Origin: Aplectana chamaeleonis
Taxonomy: Eukaryota; Nematoda; Chromadorea; Rhabditida; Cosmocercidae
DNA: 64,000 nucleotides
Direction of reading: 5' to 3'
NCBI GenBank assembly: GCA_029168955.1
Contig: JAPDOI010000434.1
Location: 527,992 to 591,991, forward strand
Within the stretch, counting starts at the first letter, position 1, and each line of letters starts with the position of its first letter. The notes under the pieces are model-generated. The model was not told the DNA's origin. It ran no database searches and was given only the letters and a program-made list of their open reading frames with translations. Made by a program: the position numbers and the translations under genes. This document shows, piece by piece, positions 1 through 10,800 of the stretch.

Positions 1-3000
1 GGAGTGGTGTGGGTGTGGGTGGTGTGGGTGGGTGTGGGTGGTGTGGGTGGTGTGGTGTGGGTGTGGGTGTGGGTGGTGTGGAGTGTGGGTGGTGTGGGTG
101 TGGGTGTGGTGTGGAGGTGTGTGGGTGTGGGTGGTGTGGGTGTGGGTGGTGTGGGTGTGGGTGGTGTGGAGTGTGGGTGGGTGTGGGTGTGGAGTGGGTG
201 TGGGTGTGGGTGGTGTGGGTGTGGGTGGTGTGGGTGTGTGGGTGGTGTGGGTGTGGGTGGGTGTGGGTGTGGGTGGTGTGGGTGTGGGTGGTGTGGGTGT
301 GGGTGGTGTGGTGTGGTGTGGGTGGGTGTGGGTGTGGGTGGTGTGGGTGTGGGTGGTGTGGGTGTGGGTGGTGTGGGTGTGGGTGGTGTGGGTGTGGGTG
401 GTGTGGGTGTGGGTGGTGTGGGTGTGGGTGGTGTGGGTGTGGAGTGGTGTGGGTGTGGGTGGGTGTGGAGGTGTGGGTGGTGTGGTGTGGGTGTGGGTGG
501 TGTGGGTGTGGGTGGTGTGGGTGTGGAGTGGTGTGTGGGTGTGGGTGGTGTGGAGTGTGGGTGGTGTGGGTGTGGGTGGTGTGGAGTGTGGGTGGTGTGG
601 GTGTGGGTGGTGTGGGTGTGGGTGGTGTGGGTGTGGGTGGTGTGGGTGTGGGTGGTGTGGGTGTGGGTGGTGTGGGTGTGGGTGGTGTGGGTGTGGGTGG
701 TGTGGGTGTGGGTGGTGTGGGTGTGGGTGGGTGTGGGTGTGGAGTGGTGTGGGTGTGGGTGGTGTGGGTGTGGGTGGTGTGGGTGTGGGTGGTGTGGGTG
801 TGGGTGGTGTGGGTGTGGGTGGTGTGGGTGTGGGTGGTGTGGGTGTGGGTGGTGTGTGGTGTGGGTGTGGGTGGTGTGGGTGTGTGGGTGGTGTGGGTGT
901 GGGTGGTGTGGTGGGTGTGGAGTGGTGTGGGTGTGGGTGGGTGTGGGTGTGGGTGGTGTGTGCAGTGTGTGGGTGTGGGTGGTGTGGTGTGTGGGTGGTG
1001 TGGGTGTGGGTGGTGTGGGTGTGGGTGGTGTGGGTGTGTGGGTGGTGTGGGTGTGGGTGGGTGTGGGTGGTGTGGGTGGGTGTGGGTGTGGGTGGTGTGG
1101 AGTGTGGGTGGTGTGGGTGTGGGTGTGGGTGGGTGTGGGTGTGGGTGGTGTGGGTGTGGGTGGGTGTGGGTGTGGGTGGTGTGGGTGTGGAGTGGTGTGG
1201 GTGTGGGTGGTGTGGGTGTGGGTGGTGTGGGTGTGGGTGGGTGTGGGTGTGGGTGGTGTGGGTGTGGGTGGTGTGGGTGTGGGTGGTGTGGGTGTGGGTG
1301 GGTGTGGGTGTGGGTGGGTGTGGGTGTGGGTGGGTGTGGGTGTGGGTGGGTGTGGGTGTGGGTGGTGTGGGTGTGGGTGGTGTGGGTGTGGGTGGGTGTG
1401 GGTGTGGAGTGGTGTGGGTGTGGTGTGGTGTGTGGGTGTGGGTGGTGTGGGTGTGGGTGGTGTGGAGTGTGGAGTGGGTGTGGTGTGTGGGTGGTGTGGG
1501 TGTGGGTGGTGGTGTGGAGTGTGGAGTGGGTGTGGGTGTGGGTGGTGTGGGTGTGGGTGTGGTGTGGGTGTGTGGGTGGGTGTGGGTGGTGTGGGTGGTG
1601 TGGGTGTGGGTGGTGTGGAGTGTGGGTGGTGTGGGTGTGGGTGGTGTGTGGGTGTGGGTGGGTGTGGGTGTGGGGTGGTGTGGGTGTGGGTGGTGTGGGT
1701 GTGGGTGGTGTGGGTGTGGGTGGTGTGGGTGTGGGTGGTGTGGGTGTGGGTGGGTGTGGAGTGTGGGTGGGTGTGGGTGTGGGTGGTGTGGGTGTGGGTG
1801 GTGTGGGTGTGGGTGTGGGTGTGGTGTGGGTGTGGGTGTGGTGTGGGTGTGGGTGGTGTGGGTGTGGGTGGTGTGGAGTGTGGGTGGTGTGGGTGTGGGT
1901 GGTGTGGGTGTGGGTGGTGTGGAATTGTGGGTGGGTGTGGGTGTGGGTGGTGTGGGTGTGGGTGGTGTGGGTGTGGGTGGTGTGGGTGTGGGTGGTGTGG
2001 GTGTGGGTGGTGTGGGTGTGGGTGGTGTGGGTGTGGGTGGTGTGTGGGTGTGGGTGGGTGTGGGTGTGGGTGGTGTGGGTGTGGGTGGTGTGGAGTGTGG
2101 GTGGTGTGGAGTGTGGGTGGTGTGGGTGTGGGTGGTGTGGGTGTGGGTGGTGTGGGTGTGGAGTGGTGTGGGTGTGGGTGGTGTGGGTGTGGGTGGTGTG
2201 GGTGTGGGTGGTGTGGGTGTGGGTGGTGTGGGTGTGGGTGGTGTGGGTGTGGGTGGTGTGGGTGTGGGTGGTGTGGGTGTGGGTGGTGTGGGTGTGGGTG
2301 GTGTGGGTGTGGGTGGTGTGTGGGTGTGGGTGGTGTGGGTGTGGGTGGTGTGGGTGTGGGTGGGTGTGGGTGTGGGTGGTGTGGAGTGTGGGTGGGTGTG
2401 GGTGTGGGTGGTGTGGGTGTGGGTGGTGTGGGTGTGGGTGGTGTGGGTGTGGGTGGTGTGGGTGTGGGTGGAGTGTGGGTGGGTGGTGTGGAGTGTGGGT
2501 GGTGTGGGTGTGGAGTGGTGTGGGTGTGGGTGTGGGTGGGTGGTGTGGGTGTGTGGGTGGGTGTGGGTGTGGGTGGTGTGGGTGTGGGTGGTGTGGGTGT
2601 GGGTGGTGTGGGTGTGGGTGGTGTGGGTGTGGGTGGTGTGGGTGTGGGTGGGTGTGGAGTGTGGGTGGTGTGGAGTGTGGGTGGTGTGGGTGTGGGTGGG
2701 TGTGGGTGTGGGTGGTGTGGGTGTGGGTGGTGTGGGTGTGGGTGGTGTGGGTGTGGGTGGGTGTGGGTGTGGGTGGTGTGGGTGTGGGTGGGTGTGGGTG
2801 TGGGTGGTGTGGGTGTGGGTGGTGTGGGTGTGTGGGTGGGTGTGGAGTGTGGGTGGTGTGGGTGTGGAGTGGTGTGGGTGTGGGTGGGTGTGGGTGTGGG
2901 TGGGTGTGGGTGTGGGTGGGTGTGGGTGTGGGTGGTGTGGGTGTGGGTGGTGTGGGTGTGGGTGGTGTGGGTGTGGGTGGTGTGGGTGTGGAGTGGTGTG

Positions 3001-4070
3001 GAGGTGTGGGTGGTGTGGGTGTGGGTGTGGGTGGTGTGGGTGTGGGTGGTGTGGAGTGTGGGTGGTGTGGGTGTGGGTGGTGTGGGTGTGGAGTGGTGTG
3101 GGTGTGGGTGGTGTGGGTGTGGGTGGTGTGGGTGTGGGTGGTGTGGGTGTGGGTGGTGTGGGTGTGGGTGGTGTGTGGGTGTGGGTGTGGTGTGGAGTGT
3201 GGGTGGTGTGGAGTGTGGGTGGGTGTGGGTGTGGGTGGTGTGGGTGTGGGTGGTGTGGAGTGTGGAGTGGGTGTGGGTGTGGGTGGTGTGGGTGTGGGTG
3301 TGGGTGGTGTGGGTGTGGGTGGTGTGGGTGTGGGTGGTGTGGGTGTGGGTGGTGTGTGGGTGTGGGTGGTGTGGGTGTGGGTGTGGTGTGGGTGTGGGTG
3401 GTGTGGAGTGTGGGTGGGTGTGGGTGTGGGTGGTGTGGGTGTGGGTGGTGTGGGTGTGGGTGGGTGTGGGTGTGGGTGGTGTGGTGTGTGGGTGTGGGTG
3501 GTGTGGGTGTGGAGTGTGGTGTGGGTGTGGGTGGTGTGGGTGTGGGTGGTGTGGGTGTGGGTGGGTGTGGGTGTGGAGTGGTGTGGGTGTGGGTGGTGTG
3601 GGTGTGGGTGGTGTGGGTGTGGGTGGGTGTGGGTGTGGGTGGTGTGGGTGTGGGTGGTGTGGGTGTGGGTGGTGTGGGTGTGGGTGGTGTGGGTGTGGGT
3701 GGTGTGGGTGTGGAGTGGGTGTGGAGTGTGGGTGGTGTGGGTGTGGAGTGGGTGTGGGTGTGGGTGGTGTGGGTGTGGGTGGGTGTGGGTGTGGGTGGTG
3801 TGGGTGTGGGTGGTGTGTGGGTGTGGGTGGTGTGGGTGTGGGTGGTGTGGGTGTGGGTGGTGTGGGTGTGGGTGTGGTGTGTGTGGGTGTGGGTGGTGTG
3901 GGTGTGGGTGGTGTGGGTGTGGGTGGTGTGGGTGTGGGTGGTGTGGGTGTGGGTGGTGTGGGTGTGGGTGGTGTGGGTGTGGGTGTGGTGTGGGTGTGGG
4001 TGGTGTGGGTGGTGTGGGTGTGGGTGGTGTGGGTGTGGGTGGTGTGGGTGTGGGTGGTGTGGGTGTGGGT
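1..4070. repeat. G/T-only minisatellite, 15-bp core unit
   Basis: About 4.07 kb of almost uninterrupted G and T on the plus strand, with rare A in 'gtggagtg' variants. The commonest unit is the 15-mer gtgtgggtgtgggtg, mixed with 11-13 bp and 6 bp variants. All three plus frames stay open for over 1,350 codons only because G/T-rich DNA makes almost no stop codons; the predicted Val/Trp/Gly/Cys strings are not proteins. The run of GGG blocks separated by 2-5 bases gives strong G-quadruplex potential. The array starts at the window edge, so its full length is unknown. Confidence 0.97.
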
Positions 4071-4091
4071 GCGATTGTCAAGACATCATTA

Positions 4092-5639
4092 TGGGCTGGG
4101 ATTCATGAACGCAGCCGGCTAGGTTTGGGTTTGGTTAGGGCAGCAACCCCAGCGGTAGCCAAACCGCGAACCGGCATTCACAACCGTCTCATCGCGGTTG
4201 GGTGGGTAACCGTTCCGCGGCCACGTACTTGCCACTCAATTGACGCCGAGAATCTCGATTGGAGAAAATCAATATTGGCACTCGGGTCGGAATTTCCCTA
4301 ACCAGTCACTGTTTTTATTGCACATGATTGCTAATTTTGCTTGCTTTCTAAATTCTTATTTTTGTCTACCTTGTGCTTTACCTTCTTCAATGGATCGCAG
4401 GCATTTAAAGGGATTTTCCTTAACTTGGAGATGTTTTTTCCATTTTTGAGTTTTTCATTTTTTCCTTTTTTTTAAAAATCCTTTTTGGTTTTTTAAAAGT
4501 ACATAAAGTGATGCTGCTCTCTCACGATGAGCCGCAAACCTGCTGGTGAAATTTTTAACCCCCAATTTAGCTTTTTTCTTGCATTACTAGCCTTTTCAAC
4601 TTCTCTTTTTTTCGAAACGCCCCTCTAATTTTTTTGTGTGTTTCACATGGCTTAGGTGTTGCTGCAGGGATCATCATCATCCTCTCGATGAGTTTTTGGC
4701 TTCAAGTTCTCCGTTTGTCGTTTGAGTTCCGAGTTTTTTCCATCTCTTTTCTTGTCTAAGAATCCCTTTTTTGTTTTTTTTTTCTCTTTGTCATTCTCAC
4801 ACAAGCTTATTGTCGCTGACAACAGGAGAAAAATAAAACGGCTCCTTAGCCCATATGGAAAAGCTCAAAATGCAAGGGAAAAACAAGTTTGAACTAAAAA
4901 CATCGAGAAAACCCAGGTTGATCACAGAATCATGTAAGAAAACATTTACATTTGAAATCCAAGTGGGCGCTTCGGAAAAAAAAGTAGAAGAAAACAGGGT
5001 TTTCCAACAGAAAAATAACGAAAACGTGTATGAAAAGTGCTGGGAAAAAATTCTGAGGAAAAAATGAGGGAATTCGGAGCCGAAATGGGAAAGAAACCCC
5101 AGCGGAGAGCCTGTGGCTGCTTGGTAAATGGTCAGCGCACGGAAGACAAGACTTAGGAACAAAAAGTGGAGGCAAAAAGAACAACGATGTGCTATAAAAT
5201 AAAGAAGAGAGTGAGAGTAGGAAGGACAGGCATAATGATTTTAGTTAGCCATGGGCAACATACATAAAAGTTACAGATGAGGTTGATGATTCTGAGAATT
5301 TTCGTTGTTATCGAGAGGAACACATGTCTAGAGGGCCTATAATGTGGCAGTCAATAACGGCGGCATTCCTGTATTTTCAGCTTGCCTCGAAGATGTCAAG
5401 TTTTTATGCGTATTCGCAAAAGGTGCGTTTCCTCAGTGTTGTGCACTAATACAGCACACCATCAATTCGACGACTAAGCCGCAAAACCGCTGCTAACCGC
5501 GGTTAACCGCAGCTCCGAGGTGCGGTTACGCGTAGCCCAATCGTAGCCCAGCCGTAACCAAACCGGATTTTTCGTGAATGCCGGTTTCCTCCGCTAGCCC
5601 AGCCGTAACCGTGGTTTGCCTTTCATGAATCCCAGCCAT
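4092..5639. mobile_element. Inverted-repeat element next to the G/T minisatellite
   Basis: The left end (ggctgggattcatgaa, about 4094-4109) is the reverse complement of the right end (ttcatgaatcccagcc, about 5622-5637). A second matching block, aaccggcattcac near 4168, recurs inverted as gtgaatgccggtt near 5575. The ends are diverged and rich in ggttaaccgc-like words. The T-rich interior holds only low-complexity open frames (4240-4449, 4797-5162) and no transposase I recognise. Probably a non-autonomous DNA element. Confidence 0.6.
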
Positions 5640-6179
5640 GATCAGCGCGGAATTTTCCCCAAGATGAGCAGAAAAACGAAAAATCGATGTCGGGGTTAGA
5701 GTGTGCCCTCAAGATCCAATCAATAGATATTTGCATATATGTAAATAAACATGTAGCATTTCTGATGAAGTAAGTCAGTCGATCAAAAAATAACCTGGAA
5801 AAAGTTTTCGAAGTTTTTGGCTCATTTCATTATAGCACCACAAATGGACTGAACTGAGGCTTTGATAAAGCAGTAACATATTTTTGCCGGTACAATGTGC
5901 ACGTTAGGTCTTACTTGTTGTTATTTCGTTTTTTCGAAACTATTCGGTAGTATCGTTCATCATCCGTCATAATGTTGTCTTGTTATCTCATATTTGGGTT
6001 TTGACAGTCGTTATTTGAGATCAGGAGTTCTTATCCTACCCTCATTCTAAATTGTTAAAATGTTGATCAATGATTAGGATAAAATTTCGTTACTGTATGT
6101 GTTTTACCAGCATTTGAAAGATTTTCGCTGCAACGCGGCGGATTTGAAGAGCCAGCGGCATTCATCTCCGAGGTCTACA
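5640..6179. other. Unassigned AT-rich DNA
   Basis: No convincing exon, RNA gene or repeat structure is visible on either strand. Confidence 0.5.
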
Positions 6180-6350
6180 GGTGTCCAACTGCCGGTCGAC
6201 AGGTATCCATCTACCGGTGGACAAGCATCTAAGAAACGGTTGATGGGTGTCCAATAAACGGTCGACAGGTATCCAACTACCGGTCGACAGGCATCCAACT
6301 ACCGGTCGACAGGTATCCATTTAACGGTCGACCAGAGTCCAACTACCGGT
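6180..6350. repeat. 22-bp minisatellite with GGTCGAC core
   Basis: Tandem units of about 22 bp built on ggtcgacaggtatccaacta, with single-base variants (caggcatcc, ccagagtcc, atttaac). The open minus frame 6104-6298 is a by-product. It is followed by a shorter imperfect repeat of 'caactctaggggagtga' type at 6365-6425. Confidence 0.85.
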
Positions 6351-6642
6351 CGTCGGGTGGTCGACGGACAACTCTAGGGGAGTGATGGACAACTCGAGGG
6401 GGGTGACAGGCAACTCTAGGGGAGCAGTCCCGCCCCTTTTTAGCGGTCGTGGGGAAGCATGCTGTGAGGTGATTGCTTGTCGACCACCTGTTGGACGCCA
6501 CGAGTGTCTGAGTCAGTGGTGCTTTTCCTTCTTGTAATATTGTTCCTTGTTTCTATTAATCTCTTCTCCAATATCTCTCCATATATCTTGTGTAGTATAA
6601 AATAATCTAAATTACCGTGTGTTCTGTTGTGTATATAGCAGA

Positions 6643-6857
<215 letters not shown>

Positions 6858-7097
6858 CACATAATACCTATAATACAGTCGGGATATGGGTTGATTAGTC
6901 CAGGGAAGTTCAAGTTGGTGCCGACAGGTGTCAAATATGGATTACGTGGTATTATCGTGGTTAGGGGAGTGTGTAGGTTGGATCTCTCGGGACTGACACT
7001 TCAGTCGGGACTGGTGTCGGACCCGGGGGAGAAAACCAACGATTCGCAACAACGCTGGCTTGACGTGCTGCAAAATTCATATGCTAACGACGTATAC

Positions 7098-7591
7098 CTT
7101 GAAGGCAGTGTTTACGATCATCTTCGATTTTGAGATTAATGGCTAAATCGATTGTTTGCCCCCCGGGTAGAACTGAAATGACGAAGAAATCAAGAAAAAC
7201 GCGCCAGAAGGGCCCAAAATCCTTCACTCTCACCACGCTTCTTTACTCACACAAGAAGTGTTCGTTGTGAGAATGGATTCTTTTGTGGACCCGTGTTTTG
7301 GATTTCTCTACTCTCCGTTGCTCCGATCTCTCCTTCGGAACCTAAATAGTATTGTTTTGCCTAAAATATTATTCCATTTTAGATTAGCGACATTTGTCAC
7401 CGGTGACAACCACAGTGAACATGTTCATCCAACCAGACAACTAGTCCAGGCCAGAGAATAATGTCACTAAAATAAGACGTTTCAGTGCGTTTCTCGCCGT
7501 TTCAACGTAATTTTGGTAACACTTGATGGCCAACGCGGTGTTTTGAGTGGAAAACTCGAGAACGAAAATCATCATGAACACTGCCTTCAAG
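7098..7591. mobile_element. ~490-bp MITE, AGGCAGTG-ended family
   Basis: The left end cttgaaggcagtgtttacga is mirrored by the right end tcatgaacactgccttcaag. The same terminal words bracket copies of about the same length at 43912, 44712, 56620 and 61697, so this is one dispersed non-autonomous family. The plus-strand frame 7258-7461 lies wholly inside it and is not a gene. Confidence 0.8.
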
Positions 7592-7809
7592 CAGGAGCAT
7601 GATAAGATAAAATAGCGAGAGCGGATCAGGAGAGCGGGCCTCGTACTAAAACGGGACAGGCACTAAAAAAAAGAAATCATAGTGGGAATTGGAAGCTTCT
7701 TTTTGGGCATTTACTGTGGAAGAATTTGAAGAGTTAACTAGAAGCAGTTAATCCCACGAAGATGAATAGTCACCCAATTGTGGTGAACTGCAACAAAGCC
7801 TGAACCTAC

Positions 7810-7882
7810 CCGAAGGGTAGTTGCCGACATCACAACCACTTTCTTTTCTTTACACATCGCTTGGTGATCGGTGTATTTCAAT
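7810..7882 (-). CDS. unc-36: unc-36-like exon 22, last one found
   Basis: Acceptor TATGTTTCAG, donor GTAGGT, phase 0 out. Reads [20 protein letters not shown] then TTLR, matching 'YDYQAMC' of vertebrate subunits. The remaining C-terminal exons (hydrophobic segment, Cys-rich part, GPI/TM end) were not recognised between 7809 and the left edge of the window. Confidence 0.92.
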
Positions 7883-10800
7883 CTGAAACATATATTTTGA
7901 TTTATCCAAATATGTAGAGTTCGCGCAATCATTTTAGTCTGATGAATAGACAGGGCTGCGACGGTAGATCACCTCGCGCGAATCGTAACCTCATTCTCCA
8001 GTGAGGCCGCCAACCCCGCACGGCCAGCCGCCTGGTCCATGAGTCAGACTAAATCGATAACGGAAACAATACTTACTTTGCCGCAGTAGCAAACGCAGCG
8101 AGCGAAAGAGACGTATTTCAATATAAATTACAGGATACAAAATATGCGGAAAATGAGGACCGAACTGGTAAAATGGGCAACAAAGACGTTTTTCATATGT
8201 AGCTCGCCTCAAAGTTTTCCGTTTGATTTTTTTAAGAGCAGTGGTCATCGTGCCATGACCGCAAAGAACTATTTTGCAAATTTCCAGTGGTCATCCAAAT
8301 TTAGAATGGTTGGTTTTCAAACCTATATTGATATCAGTCAGATACTATTTTACATAATAGTTTCTCAAATAAGCGAAATACGCAATCTTTAGCCTTGTTG
8401 AACCGAAATTCTTCTGTCCTCTCTTGAGAGTTATGACTGTTCTGCGACAGTTTCTCTGCGCTGGCAGTATACAGTGCGTTTCAAAAGTATAGAAGCACTC
8501 TCTAATATGTCGTGATCCGAAATGTGGTCGGTTGCAAAAGATTTCATTGGCATCAAACTCGTCGTGCCCGGAAACCCTACTGTACAACATGAAGAAATAA
8601 AGTACTTTCTCCTCTGAACCGCAAAATATTGCGTTTCAAAAGTATTGACGCAGTATCAACAGTGCAAAAAAAAACTGAAGTTTCCATGGTCAAGCTCCCC
8701 GTTTCTAATGTTCAATAAATAGGTGTAACTATTTGTATCTTATGCTACAGATTCCCCCTAGTACCTGTCTCTCGGAGAGTGAGCAAGCACAAATACGTGC
8801 TCTGAATATCGCAGAAAAGAGCAACCGTGATGATCGCCAAGATACTCGGGCATTTATCGAGAGTTGTCGACAGGTATCTGCGCGATCCTGACTCCTATGA
8901 GAAAAGGCGCAGTCTGGAAGACCAAATAGGCTACCTGCCCAAGATGTTCGCCGTGTTGGTCGGCTTGCACATGTCGCACCTTTATTGCTCTCAGAAATAC
9001 ATTTTTCTCTGATGACCACTAAAGTTCCAGCTGAATCATCGACTTTTGTCTCAAAAACGACTGCCTGGAGAAAAAAAAAACGGCGAAATAGAAACATCGT
9101 ATATTGACGTCTCCAACCCGCCCCACGCCTCACTGGCACTCACAAGGCAGCACGGCTACAGTTCGCTAAGAGAAACATGGCGACGGACTGGTCCAAGGTG
9201 AGTGTAAGTTTTTTAAGGTCACACTAAAACAATTTTTGTAAAAATTCGTGTTTAGGTGATGCTTTCGGATGAAAAGAAGCTCAACTTGGATGGTTCCGAT
9301 GGATATGGCTATTACTGGGGGGACCTTAGGAAGGAACCCATGTTCTTCAGAAGCGGAACTTCGGAGATGATACTGTCATGGTTTGGGGAGCTTTCTGCAG
9401 TGACAGCGTTCTGGGGATTGCGTTCATTTCCACTTATATGGACTCCGCTGAGTACCAGCTCATGTTCAGATGCCACCTCTTGCCTTTCCTTGCACAGCAG
9501 GATAGAGTGGAGCTTGTTTTCCAACCAGACAAACGTCAGTCCAAGTGAGTCGGTCGACAAAGGCGTGGTTTGAGGAGTGTAAGGTAAAGCGAATGGACTG
9601 GCATGATTGTTCTCTCGATCTTAATCCCATGGAGAATATCTGGGGAATGCTGGTACGTGAAAACCATGGTCGAGCCCGAACGTACGCAAACGCTGAAGAC
9701 CTCAAGACTGCAATCATCCGTTCCTGGGACCGCTTGGACGTTCATGTTTTGTGGAGGCTGGTGGATTCGTAGCCAAATCGCCTTTACGAAGTGATTTCTA
9801 AGCATAGAGAACCGATCTGATACTAAACTTTCGTTGCCCGTTGTATTGTTAATAAATCTGTTGCAAATTTTAAGTGCGTTTATACTTAAGAAACGCGTTA
9901 TCTTCAGATTAAAGACCCTGAGCATCTAATGTTCTCACTTGAGACACTGAATTGTTGTACAGTAGGGCTTTCGGGCACACAGAGTTTAATGGTAATTACA
10001 TGTTTTGCGACCGATCACATTCAGATCGGGTAACGACATATTAGTGGGTGCTTCTATCCTTTTGAAACGCATCGCATATTGTACCATACCTCGGAATAAG
10101 GACAGACAAGTGAAGAGATTACCATTAATTGTACACACAAGTGCTGAATTTGAGCACCTACTTTATATAAAAACGTTTTTCTACCAGTAGAGACATTACT
10201 CGTTGTGAGACCCGATTAATGCTGCCGAACCATTGACTGATATGTTTTCCTTTATTAATTGGATCCTGAAAACAGATGAGACGGTATTGAAACTCATCAA
10301 GAACATTTTTTAGTACGTGGTGGAAATCTACCTCGAGGTAGTCCTCATAGGATATATCCCGCTGATTGCTGTAAAATACGTAGCCGTGCTCGTCGAGCAA
10401 AACACACCAACGTCGATCATTCTGAATAAATTGCTGAAAGACGCTGAATTTCACATAGGTCCGAACATTACTGGGAGATCACTTGTGTGATATAGACAAT
10501 TTCGGAGAAGGCAATTACCGTGAAGCCGTTTAGGAGATGTCCAAATGCTTACCATGCTTACCAGTTATTGCGAAACAGACAAAAAGTCTCGGCGACTCAC
10601 TGTAAACAGAATTGATGATACCTGATTGATAAGGGGTCGAGTATAGAAGGGATGCAACGCGGTGTGTCTTCATTCACACACCCTTCTTCTCCAGGGATCA
10701 GTGGCTAAAGCTCTGAACCCACTAGGAAGTGAGAAGACAGGTCCAACGGTGACTAAGATATGACAAAATCGGGGTAAACACTTAGGAAATTGTGGTGAGC

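Noticed and set aside
4..4301. Three plus-strand ORFs of 1,358-1,430 codons
   Set aside because: They arise because G/T-only DNA contains almost no stop codons; composition is only Val, Trp, Gly, Cys and a few Glu/Arg in all three frames.
4797..5184. Hydrophobic minus-strand ORFs as the missing C-terminal membrane segment of unc-36
   Set aside because: Phe/Leu-rich because the DNA is A-rich low complexity inside an inverted-repeat element; no splice or family match.
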